A DNA stretch of 48,607 bases, taken from positions 1 through 48,607 of the forward strand of contig NZ_JAGIPX010000061.1 of NCBI RefSeq assembly GCF_017814945.1, in the 5' to 3' direction. The translations under genes were made by a program, and so were the position numbers. Of the stretch, positions 42,117 through 48,607 are shown piece after piece. The first letter of the stretch is position 1, and the number at the start of each line of letters is the position of its first letter. Source of the DNA: Paraburkholderia sp. LEh10. GTDB lineage: Bacteria; Pseudomonadota; Gammaproteobacteria; Burkholderiales; Burkholderiaceae. The notes below the pieces were generated by a model. It was not told the origin of the DNA. It ran no database searches and saw only the letters and a list, made by a program, of their open reading frames with translations.

Positions 42117-43400
42117 ATGAACTGGGCAGCAAGAATGATTGGTGGGCGCTTCCACTACGGGTGGCTGGCCGTGGCGGTGGTCTTCCTCGTACTGCTGGCG
42201 GCGGCCGGCACGCGCGCGACGCCGAGCGTGATGATGGTACCGCTCGAACATGATTTCGGCTGGAGCCGCGCGACGATCTCGCTGGCGATTTCCGTCAATA
42301 TCGCGCTGTACGGTCTGATGGGCCCGTTCGCGGCGGCGGCGATGCAGCGCTTCGGCGTGCGCCCGACCATCCTGACGGCGCTCGGCACGATGGCGGCGGG
42401 CGTCGGCCTGTCGTCGCTGATGACGCATCCCTGGCAGATGATTCTCGTGTGGGGCGTGATGGTCGGCGGCGCGACGGGCGTGGCGGCGCTAACGCTGTCG
42501 GCAACGGTGGTGAACCGCTGGTTCACGACGCATCGTGGCCTCGTGATGGGCATGCTCACGGCGAGTTCGGCGACGGGTCAGCTCGTGTTCCTGCCGCTGC
42601 TCGCGGCAATCGCACAGCATCATGGCTGGCGGCCCGTCGTGTGGACGGTCGCGGCGGCCGCCGCCGTCGTGCTGCCGCTGGTCGCGTTCCTGCTGCCGGA
42701 GCGTCCCGCCGACATGGCGCTGCGCCCGTTCGGCGAGCCCGCCGACGCGCCCGTCAAATTGGATATGAGCAAGCAGAATCCGCTGGCGATTGCGTTCGGC
42801 ACGCTGGCCTCGGCGAGCAAGACGCGCGACTTCTGGCTGCTGTTCTTCAGCTTCTTCATTTGCGGCGCGAGCACGAACGGCTATGTTGGCACGCACCTGA
42901 TCGCGATGTGCGGCGACTACGGGATGACGGAAGTGCAGGGCGCGTCGCTGCTCGCGGCGATGGGCATTTTCGACCTGTTCGGCACGACGCTGTCGGGCTG
43001 GCTGTCGGACCGTTTCAACGCGCGCGTGCTGCTGTTCTGGTATTACGGGCTGCGCGGGCTGTCGCTGATCTATCTGCCGCACGCGTTTGGGATCGACTTT
43101 TTCGGCTTGCCGCTTTTCGCGGTGTTCTACGGCCTCGACTGGATCGCCACCGTGCCGCCGACCGTGCGTCTTGCCACGGATGTGTACGGCAAGGACTCGG
43201 CGCCCGTCGTGTTCGGCTGGGTCGTCGCGGGCCACCAGCTCGGCGCGGCATTCGCGGCGCTCGGCGCGGGCATGCTGCGCGCGAGTCTCGGCACGTACAC
43301 GGTGGCGTCGATGATTTCGGGCGGCTTGTGCATCGTCGCGTCGGTCATCGTGCTGCGGATCAACCGCGGCGAACGCAGCGTGGCGGCACAGCCGATCTGA
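42117..43400 (+). CDS. MFS transporter under TetR control
   Basis: A 427-residue major facilitator protein with 12 predicted membrane segments. The start MNWAARMIGGRFHYGWLAVA and the SWSRATIS-like GWSRATISLA block resemble the monocarboxylate/oxalate-formate-type subgroup of MFS. The inter-helix loop GWLSDRFNARVLL in the second half is the MFS signature. GGAGA 6 nt before the ATG supports this start; the frame upstream overlaps tetR and is not coding. Efflux or uptake of the ligand sensed by the adjacent TetR regulator is inferred. Confidence 0.85.
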   Translation: MNWAARMIGGRFHYGWLAVAVVFLVLLAAAGTRATPSVMMVPLEHDFGWSRATISLAISVNIALYGLMGPFAAAAMQRFGVRPTILTALGTMAAGVGLSSLMTHPWQMILVWGVMVGGATGVAALTLSATVVNRWFTTHRGLVMGMLTASSATGQLVFLPLLAAIAQHHGWRPVVWTVAAAAAVVLPLVAFLLPERPADMALRPFGEPADAPVKLDMSKQNPLAIAFGTLASASKTRDFWLLFFSFFICGASTNGYVGTHLIAMCGDYGMTEVQGASLLAAMGIFDLFGTTLSGWLSDRFNARVLLFWYYGLRGLSLIYLPHAFGIDFFGLPLFAVFYGLDWIATVPPTVRLATDVYGKDSAPVVFGWVVAGHQLGAAFAALGAGMLRASLGTYTVASMISGGLCIVASVIVLRINRGERSVAAQPI

Positions 43401-43435
43401 CGCATCGCGATTGCGGAGCGTTCTCGAAGCGCACG

Positions 43436-43475
43436 AACGCGCGCCGTGGCTGAATGGCCGCGGCGCGCGTTTTCT
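43436..43475 (+). terminator. Rho-independent terminator after the MFS gene
   Basis: A perfect 11-bp GC-rich stem (43436-43446 with 43461-43471) with a 14-nt loop, then TTTTCTTAT. Confidence 0.85.
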
Positions 43476-43592
43476 TATACGTCCCCGCACTGCATCTCAG
43501 CGACATGCAAGGCGCGATGGGGGCGCCTCGGTTATCCTAGGAACCCGCCGGGCCACCGCCCGCCGATCATGAATTTCGACCGAGAGATGCGC

Positions 43593-44186
43593 ATGACCAA
43601 CAAACCCGCACCCACCGACGTTTCCATTCATGACCTGATCGCTGGCCGCTGGAGCCCGCGAGCGTATTCCAACGAGCCGGTGAGCCGCGAGCAGTTGCGC
43701 GCGGTGCTCGAGGCGGCGCGCTGGGCGCCTTCGTCGTACAACATGCAGCCGTGGCGCTTCATCGTGTTCGACCGCTCGACGGACGAAGTCGCATTCAGAA
43801 AAGCGTTCGATACGCTCGTGCCGTTCAATCAGGGCTGGAACGCCAATGCGTCGGTGCTGATCTGCGTGACGGCGCACACGCTGACGTCGAAGGGTGAAGT
43901 GAATCGCTGCGCGCCGTACGATGCGGGCGCGGCAGCGATGTCGCTGGTGTTGCAGGCGCACGCGCTGGGTCTTGCCGCGCATCAGATGAGCGGCTTCGAC
44001 GTCAACGCATTCCGCAAGGCGTTCTCGGTGCCCAAAGACGTCGAGGTGATCGCGATGATTTCGCTCGCGCACTATGGCGACATGGCCAAGCTCGATCCCG
44101 TGCTGCGCGAACGCGAAAAGGCGGCGCGCACGCGTGTGCCCCTCGGCGACATCGCTTATGCGGGAGCGTGGAACAAGGCGTTCTGA
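43593..44186 (+). CDS. Nitroreductase family protein
   Basis: A 197-residue FMN-dependent oxidoreductase. The flavin-binding elements GRWSPRAYSNEPV near the start and WAPSSYNMQPWRF around residues 44-56 are clear, and the C-terminal part keeps the ISLAHYGD strand. Such enzymes reduce nitroaromatics, quinones or related compounds with NAD(P)H; the natural substrate is unknown. Three in-frame ATGs (43569, 43587, 43593) exist; the last gives the usual family length and has GAG 6-8 nt upstream. Confidence 0.88.
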   Translation: MTNKPAPTDVSIHDLIAGRWSPRAYSNEPVSREQLRAVLEAARWAPSSYNMQPWRFIVFDRSTDEVAFRKAFDTLVPFNQGWNANASVLICVTAHTLTSKGEVNRCAPYDAGAAAMSLVLQAHALGLAAHQMSGFDVNAFRKAFSVPKDVEVIAMISLAHYGDMAKLDPVLREREKAARTRVPLGDIAYAGAWNKAF

Positions 44187-44221
44187 GCGCACGCCGGTTC
44201 CCCTTCGTGTGACGACGCAAG

Positions 44222-44244
44222 GCGGCCCGACGGCCGCGTTTTTT
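44222..44244 (+). terminator. Rho-independent terminator after the nitroreductase gene
   Basis: A 6-bp GC stem (44222-44227 with 44232-44237), 4-nt loop, one G then TTTTTT. Confidence 0.8.
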
Positions 44245-44256
44245 GTGCCGCCGCCA

Positions 44257-45726
44257 TCAGTCACCGTCGATTGCCGACAGCGGCGCGGCCACGGTTTCCA
44301 GCGGCCGCCGTTCCGCATCGACGCCCCAGATCGCCGCGATCACCGCTGCGGCCAGCATCAGCGCCGAGCCGACGAGATAGCCCGAAAAGACTTCGCTGCG
44401 CTGCCCCGTATCGATCAGCCGGCCGAAGAGCGCCGGTCCCGCAATGCCGCCGAGCGCCGTTCCGAACGCATAGAACACGGCGATCGCGAGCGCGCGGATT
44501 TCGAGCGGAAACGATTCGCTGACGGTCAGGTACGCCGAGCTTGCCGCCGCCGACGCAAAGAAGAAGATCACCATCCACGCGATCGTCTGGGTCGTGACGG
44601 TGAGCAACTGCTGCTCGAACAGGTATCCGCTGAGCGTCAGCAGGATCGCCGACAGTGCGTAGGTCGCGGCGATCATCTTGCGGCGGCCGATCACGTCGAA
44701 CAGCCGGCCGATCAACAGCGGCCCCGTAAAATTGCCCAGCGCGAACGGCAGGATGTACCAGCCGACGTCGTCGCCCGGCACCTGATAGAAATCCGTCAGC
44801 ACCAGTGCGTAGGTGAAAAAGATCGCGTTGTAGAAGAACGCCTGCGCCGTCATCAGCGACAGGCCGACCAACGCGCGTCGCCGATGCAGCATGAAGAGCG
44901 TGTGCAACACTTCGCGCAACGTCGTGCGCTCGCGGGCGCGCAGACGCAGGCGCCTGAGCGCGTCGTCGGCGAGCGCGTGGTTGTTCGCGCGAAACCTCCC
45001 CTCGATGCCTTCGACGATCGAGCGCGCCTCTTTTTCTTTGCCGTGCGTCAGCAGCCAGCGCGGGCTTTCGGGTATCCACATGCGCATCGGCAGGATCGCG
45101 AGCGCGAGCACCGCGCCGATGAAGAAACACGCGCGCCAGCCCCAGTCGCCGGGCAGCACGTGCGGGTCGAGCAGCACCAGCGAGCCGAGCGCGGCTAGCG
45201 CGGCGCCGACCCAGAACGTGCCGTTGATCGCGAGATCGGTATGCCCGCGCACGCGGGCGGGCGTGAACTCCTGGATCGTCGAGTTGATCGCCGTGTACTC
45301 GCCGCCGATCCCCGCGCCCGTCAGAAACCGGAACACCAGAAAACTCGTGAGATTCCAGGAAAATGCCGTTGCCGCCGTGGCGGCCAGATACAACGCGAGC
45401 GTGATGAAGAACAGCTTGCGCCGGCCGAGCCGGTCGGTCAGCCAGCCGAAGCCGAGCGCGCCCAGCACCGCGCCGGCGATGTACGCGCTGCCCGCCAGCC
45501 CGACATCTGCGTTCGACAAGCGCAGCACCGCGCTCGACTTCAACGCGCCCGCGACGGAACCCGCGAGCGTGACCTCGAGGCCATCGAGCAGCCACGTCAC
45601 GCCGAGCGCGACGACGATCAGCGTATGGAAGCGGCCCCAAGGCAACCGGTCGAGCCGCGATGGCAGATCGGTTTCGACGATAGCTGTCGAATCGGTGCGA
45701 ACCGCGGCGGCGGAGGGTTCTTGCAT
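44257..45726 (-). CDS. MFS transporter, sugar/metabolite porter type
   Basis: A 489-residue major facilitator protein with 12 membrane segments. It has DGLEVTLAG in helix 1, GWLTDRLGRRKLFF after helix 2 and its counterpart GRLFDVIGRRKMI in the second half, RFLTGAGIGGEYTAINS in helix 4, and the PESPRWL motif typical of sugar porters and their relatives. The long central loop is highly charged. The ATG at 45726 follows AGGAGA at good spacing. The substrate cannot be named from the sequence. Confidence 0.87.
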   Translation of the reverse strand: MQEPSAAAVRTDSTAIVETDLPSRLDRLPWGRFHTLIVVALGVTWLLDGLEVTLAGSVAGALKSSAVLRLSNADVGLAGSAYIAGAVLGALGFGWLTDRLGRRKLFFITLALYLAATAATAFSWNLTSFLVFRFLTGAGIGGEYTAINSTIQEFTPARVRGHTDLAINGTFWVGAALAALGSLVLLDPHVLPGDWGWRACFFIGAVLALAILPMRMWIPESPRWLLTHGKEKEARSIVEGIEGRFRANNHALADDALRRLRLRARERTTLREVLHTLFMLHRRRALVGLSLMTAQAFFYNAIFFTYALVLTDFYQVPGDDVGWYILPFALGNFTGPLLIGRLFDVIGRRKMIAATYALSAILLTLSGYLFEQQLLTVTTQTIAWMVIFFFASAAASSAYLTVSESFPLEIRALAIAVFYAFGTALGGIAGPALFGRLIDTGQRSEVFSGYLVGSALMLAAAVIAAIWGVDAERRPLETVAAPLSAIDGD

Positions 45727-45990
45727 CGGGTCTCCTGTGTGTCTGTGCAAATGAGCGGCCGAATGAGCGAGGCGCGAGCGTGCGGCGTCATCGGAAGACT
45801 CTGTAAGCGGGTTGCCGAACAGCGTATCCTGTCGGATTCATCGCTGCGCCGCGCGACCCTCCCGTCAAGCAAACTGCGTTCCGCAATGACGGCAGCGCGC
45901 GCGGCGCGCTCCGGTTGATGATGTCACTGCTTTCATGTTACAAAGCCGGTCCTCTTTCTGTGCGCGGCAGCGCGAGCGCCGAAACCTGCC

Positions 45991-47259
45991 ATGACCTATT
46001 GCGCGATTGACTTCGGCACGTCTAACTCGGCAGTTGCCGTACCTGTGGGCGGCCCGCCGGGTGAACAGGCGTCGTTGAAGCTGGCGCCCGTCGAGGGCGA
46101 CTACACCACGCTGCCTACTGCCGTCTTCTTCAACACCGACGAAAATTCGCGCGACTACGGCCGCGCGGCGCTCGAAGCGTATATCGACGGTTTCGACGGC
46201 CGGCTGATGCGCTCGATGAAGAGCATTCTCGGCTCGCCACTCGCCGATACCACAACCGATCTTGGCGACGGTTCTGCGATCAAGTACACCGATGTGATCG
46301 GGATCTTCGTCACGCATCTGAAGCGCTGCGCGGAGCAGGCGGCAGGCGCGCCGATCGGACGCGCAGTGCTCGGACGCCCCGTGTTCTTCGTCGACGATGA
46401 TCCGCGCGCCGATCTGCTCGCGCAGCAGCAGCTGGAAGCGGCGGCGCGCTCAGTCGGTCTGGGCGAAATTCACTTCCAGTACGAACCGATTGCCGCCGCG
46501 TTCGATTACGAAGCGCATCTGACGGAAGAGGCCTTGGTGCTGGTTGCGGATATCGGCGGCGGCACATCGGACTTCTCGCTGGTACGCGTGGGCCCGGAGC
46601 GGATGAAGCGGCTCGAGCGCAAGGACGACGTGCTCGCGCACCATGGCGTGCATGTCGCCGGAACGGACTTCGACCGGCGCGTGGAACTCGCGACCATTCT
46701 GCGGGAGCTGGGCTATCAGTCGCTCGATCCGGAGGGCCGCGAAGTGCCCAACCGGATTTATTTCGACCTCGCCACCTGGCATCTGATCAACACGGTTTAT
46801 ACGCCGAAGCGGGTGTCGGAACTCGGCTTGATGCGCCATCTGTATTCGGACACGCGGCATCATGACCGGCTGATGCGTGTCGTCGAGCGGCGCCTTGGCC
46901 ACGCGCTTGCGGCGCATGCGGAAGAGGCGAAGATCGGCGTCGCGGCGGGCGGCGAGACGCTGATCGACCTGGAAGTCGTCGAGGAAGATTTGCGTCTCGC
47001 GTTCGACGAGGCGCAACTGATTGTTGCGGGCAAGGACGAGACGCAGCGCATCGTCCAGGCCGCGCGCGATACCGTGCAACGGGGGGGCGTGGCGCCGCGC
47101 GACGTCGACGCGTTGTATTTCACGGGCGGATCCACGGGGCTTGCGTTCTTGTCGGGCGCGCTCGCGGCCGCATTTTCCGACGCGCGTCCCGTTTTTGGCG
47201 ACCGGCTCGCGAGTGTCGCAACCGGATTGGGCATTCATGCTCGACGTGTGTTTCGGTAA
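45991..47259 (+). CDS. yegD: Hsp70-like protein, YegD type
   Basis: A 422-residue protein with the actin/Hsp70 ATPase fold only: phosphate-1 loop DFGTSNSAVAV (7-17), EPIAAAFDYEA, phosphate-2 ADIGGGTSDFSL and adenosine-binding FTGGSTGL. It lacks the peptide-binding domain of DnaK, as does E. coli YegD. Its job is unknown; a regulatory or specialised chaperone role is inferred. It stands alone and ends before a strong bidirectional terminator shared with the csp gene. Confidence 0.88.
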   Translation: MTYCAIDFGTSNSAVAVPVGGPPGEQASLKLAPVEGDYTTLPTAVFFNTDENSRDYGRAALEAYIDGFDGRLMRSMKSILGSPLADTTTDLGDGSAIKYTDVIGIFVTHLKRCAEQAAGAPIGRAVLGRPVFFVDDDPRADLLAQQQLEAAARSVGLGEIHFQYEPIAAAFDYEAHLTEEALVLVADIGGGTSDFSLVRVGPERMKRLERKDDVLAHHGVHVAGTDFDRRVELATILRELGYQSLDPEGREVPNRIYFDLATWHLINTVYTPKRVSELGLMRHLYSDTRHHDRLMRVVERRLGHALAAHAEEAKIGVAAGGETLIDLEVVEEDLRLAFDEAQLIVAGKDETQRIVQAARDTVQRGGVAPRDVDALYFTGGSTGLAFLSGALAAAFSDARPVFGDRLASVATGLGIHARRVFR

Positions 47260-47305
47260 AGAATTCACGCGATACACCGATATTCGGATTAACCCGCCAT
47301 TAAAT

Positions 47306-47333
47306 AAAAAACCCCGCCGAGGCGGGGTTTTTT
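47306..47333. terminator. Bidirectional rho-independent terminator
   Basis: A perfect 13-bp inverted repeat, AAAAAACCCCGCC (47306-47318) and its complement (47321-47333), with a 2-nt centre. The A and T runs make it functional on both strands for the convergent yegD and csp genes. Confidence 0.93.
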
Positions 47334-47355
47334 GCGTTCCGTACAGGAGCGAAGC

Positions 47356-47559
47356 TTAGGCCGGCTTGATGTTAGCGGCTTGCTTGCCCTTCGGGCCCGT
47401 CTTCACGTCGTAGGTAACCTTTTGGTTTTCCTGCAGCGTCTTGAAGCCTTCGACGCGGATTTCGGAGAAATGCGCGAACAGATCTTCGCCGCCGCCGTCC
47501 GGCGTGATGAAGCCAAAGCCCTTAGCGTCGTTGAACCACTTGACGGTACCGGTTTCCAT
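47356..47559 (-). CDS. cspA: Cold-shock protein, CspA family
   Basis: A 67-residue cold-shock domain protein with RNP1 KGFGFI (residues 13-18) and RNP2 LFAHFS (27-32), and the TGTVKWFNDAKG start. It binds single-stranded nucleic acids and acts as an RNA chaperone. A promoter about 160 bp upstream gives a leader of about 154 nt, long as in cold-regulated csp genes, though induction by cold is inference. An AGGAAAAAG site precedes the ATG. Several csp paralogues are usual in this group, so the symbol names the family. Confidence 0.93.
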   Translation of the reverse strand: METGTVKWFNDAKGFGFITPDGGGEDLFAHFSEIRVEGFKTLQENQKVTYDVKTGPKGKQAANIKPA

Positions 47560-48077
47560 ATTACTTTTTCCTAAAAATGGTGAATAAGGCCAAAGCCAAA
47601 ACAGCTCTAACCCGAGGGTGCATGAAAATCAAGGAAGGGTAATGGGACCAACCGGAGTACCGTTGATGGGCGAACTACGAAAGAACCAATTCACTCGCCG
47701 CTTGAAATCCTGCCCGTTCTTTATACGGGCATTTCGAGAGAAGGTCAACCGTAATCTGCAAAACTCCGCCGGTTAGTGGGGACATATACACCCCAGATTG
47801 CTTACAAAGCTTGCTATTTCCGCGATTTTTTTGTAGGGCGCCAACGCATTTTGACTGCAATCGAACGGTGCAACCGTTAAACTACGCCCCGCGCGCGGCC
47901 CGGTTGCACTTGGCACAACCTGCAATCGAATTCGCGGCCGCCCGCTGCATGCCCTAGTCCTGGTCAAGACTTCAAACCTTGCCTCATGCGGCAGTGGCGT
48001 GCTTTCAGATAGTAACGATGTTGTATGGGACGGAAGGAGGCGCGGCAGCGCTTAATCCCGTCGACACAGGAGAAGAC
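47560..48077. other. Divergent intergenic region with csp leader
   Basis: This 518-bp gap holds the csp promoter and 5' leader (minus strand, to about 47713) and the upstream region of the APC permease. It is clearly more AT-rich than the surrounding genes. Short ORFs inside it lack ribosome sites. I cannot place the permease promoter with confidence. Confidence 0.6.
47720..47748 (-). promoter_or_regulatory. Promoter of the cold-shock gene
   Basis: On the minus strand TTGACC (47743-47748) and TATAAA (47720-47725) lie exactly 17 bp apart, close to sigma70 consensus. A 7-bp inverted repeat, TGCCCGT (47711-47717) and ACGGGCA (47725-47731), brackets the -10 box and likely start site. Confidence 0.8.
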
Positions 48078-48607
48078 GTGAAAAGTTCAATTCAACGTCA
48101 CATCGGCCCATTTGCGCTGATGCTGACGGGACTCGGTTCGATCATCGGGTCCGGCTGGCTGTTCGGCGCCTGGAAGGCAGCCAAGATTGCGGGCCCTGCG
48201 GCGCTGTGCGCATGGGTGATCGGCGCAGTGGTGATTCTCGCGATCGCGCTGACCTACGCGGAACTCGGCGCGATGTTTCCGGAGTCGGGCGGCATGGTGC
48301 GCTACGCGCGCTACTCGCACGGCGCGCTGGTCGGCTTCATCAGCGCATGGGCTAACTGGATTGCGATCGTGTCGGTGATTCCGATCGAGGCCGAGGCTTC
48401 GATCCAGTACATGAGCACGTGGCCGTACGAATGGGCGCACAACCTGTTCGTCAACAGCGAACTGACGATGCCCGGATTGCTGCTCTCCGCAGTGCTTGTG
48501 GTCATTTACTTCCTGCTGAACTACTGGGGCGTGAAGGTGTTCGCGCGCGCCAACTCGGCGATCACGATCTTCAAGTTCCTCATCCCCGGCCTGACGATCC
48601 TCGGCCT
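48078..48607 (+). CDS. APC-family amino acid permease (partial, cut by window end)
   Basis: The first 176 codons of a permease that runs past the window end. It begins at GTG 48078 after an AGGAGA site. The start MKSSIQRHIGPFALMLTGLG is followed by SIIGSGWLFG, the conserved APC helix-1 motif that unwinds at the substrate site, then four more hydrophobic segments. The GSIIGSGWLF form and FPESGGMVRY block resemble the aspartate/proton symporter-like branch of the APC family, but the substrate cannot be fixed from this part. Confidence 0.85.
   Translation, partial: MKSSIQRHIGPFALMLTGLGSIIGSGWLFGAWKAAKIAGPAALCAWVIGAVVILAIALTYAELGAMFPESGGMVRYARYSHGALVGFISAWANWIAIVSVIPIEAEASIQYMSTWPYEWAHNLFVNSELTMPGLLLSAVLVVIYFLLNYWGVKVFARANSAITIFKFLIPGLTILG

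Noticed and set aside
44261..45640. 459-residue second ORF on the same strand as the MFS gene
   Set aside because: It is the alternative frame of the MFS gene, Arg/Ala-rich without membrane segments.
47675..47860. 61-residue minus-strand ORF across the csp promoter
   Set aside because: It spans the promoter boxes, has no ribosome site and shows no family similarity.

Overview
The window is a GC-rich (roughly 63-65 percent), gene-dense stretch of a betaproteobacterial main chromosome, most likely Burkholderia sensu lato (Paraburkholderia-like). This rests on the gene order mlaFED-mlaA-mlaC-mlaB-yadGH-ibaG-murA-hisGDCB-marC-hisHAFIE-hinT-tatABC-petABC-sspAB, on the short HisG, and on the long ThiE. 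The species cannot be fixed from the sequence alone. No phage, transposon, CRISPR array or obvious island is visible.

Layout. 1-262: intergenic repeats. 263-3476: RNA 2',3'-cyclic phosphodiesterase (thpR), converging on a D-amino-acid dehydrogenase (dadA) and an MFS transporter. 3477-3990: intergenic DNA with a large inverted repeat. 3991-6494: a two-gene minus-strand unit, an SbmA/BacA-type ABC transporter and an SDR protein that has Thr at the usual catalytic Tyr position. 6786-10515: a TPP-riboswitch-controlled thiamine operon, thiO-thiS-thiG-thiE, with an unusually long leader holding a possible coupled small ORF. 10600-14872: the Mla lipid-transport operon including mlaA. 15163-18585: a YadGH-type ABC exporter, ibaG and murA. 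18582-26495: the complete histidine operon except hisZ, with marC embedded. 26592-29374: a small membrane protein, a HIT hydrolase and the Tat translocase.

29519-35842: a DegS-like protease divergent from a NIF3 protein, then cytochrome bc1 (petABC), sspAB and tRNA-Thr(UGU). The Rieske protein PetA carries a twin-arginine signal and lies just downstream of tatABC. 36033-41284: mostly poorly characterised conserved genes (two methyltransferases, a flavoprotein, a DUF1059 protein, a helical hypothetical protein, a DUF1415 protein). 41313-43400: a TetR regulator divergent from an MFS transporter, with a perfect 16-bp palindrome inside two overlapping divergent promoters. 43593-48607: a nitroreductase, another MFS transporter, a YegD-type Hsp70-like protein, a cold-shock protein with a clear promoter and long 5' leader, and the start of an APC permease cut by the window end.

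Most of the window is conserved core genome and I see no convincing new multi-gene system. The features most worth a second look are regulatory: the thiO leader with an SD-sequestering hairpin and short coupled ORF, the TetR/MFS operator-promoter, the mlaA-mlaC hairpin, the csp promoter hairpin and the 88-bp inverted repeat at 3790. Among proteins, the SDR active site and the ThiE N-terminal domain stand out.
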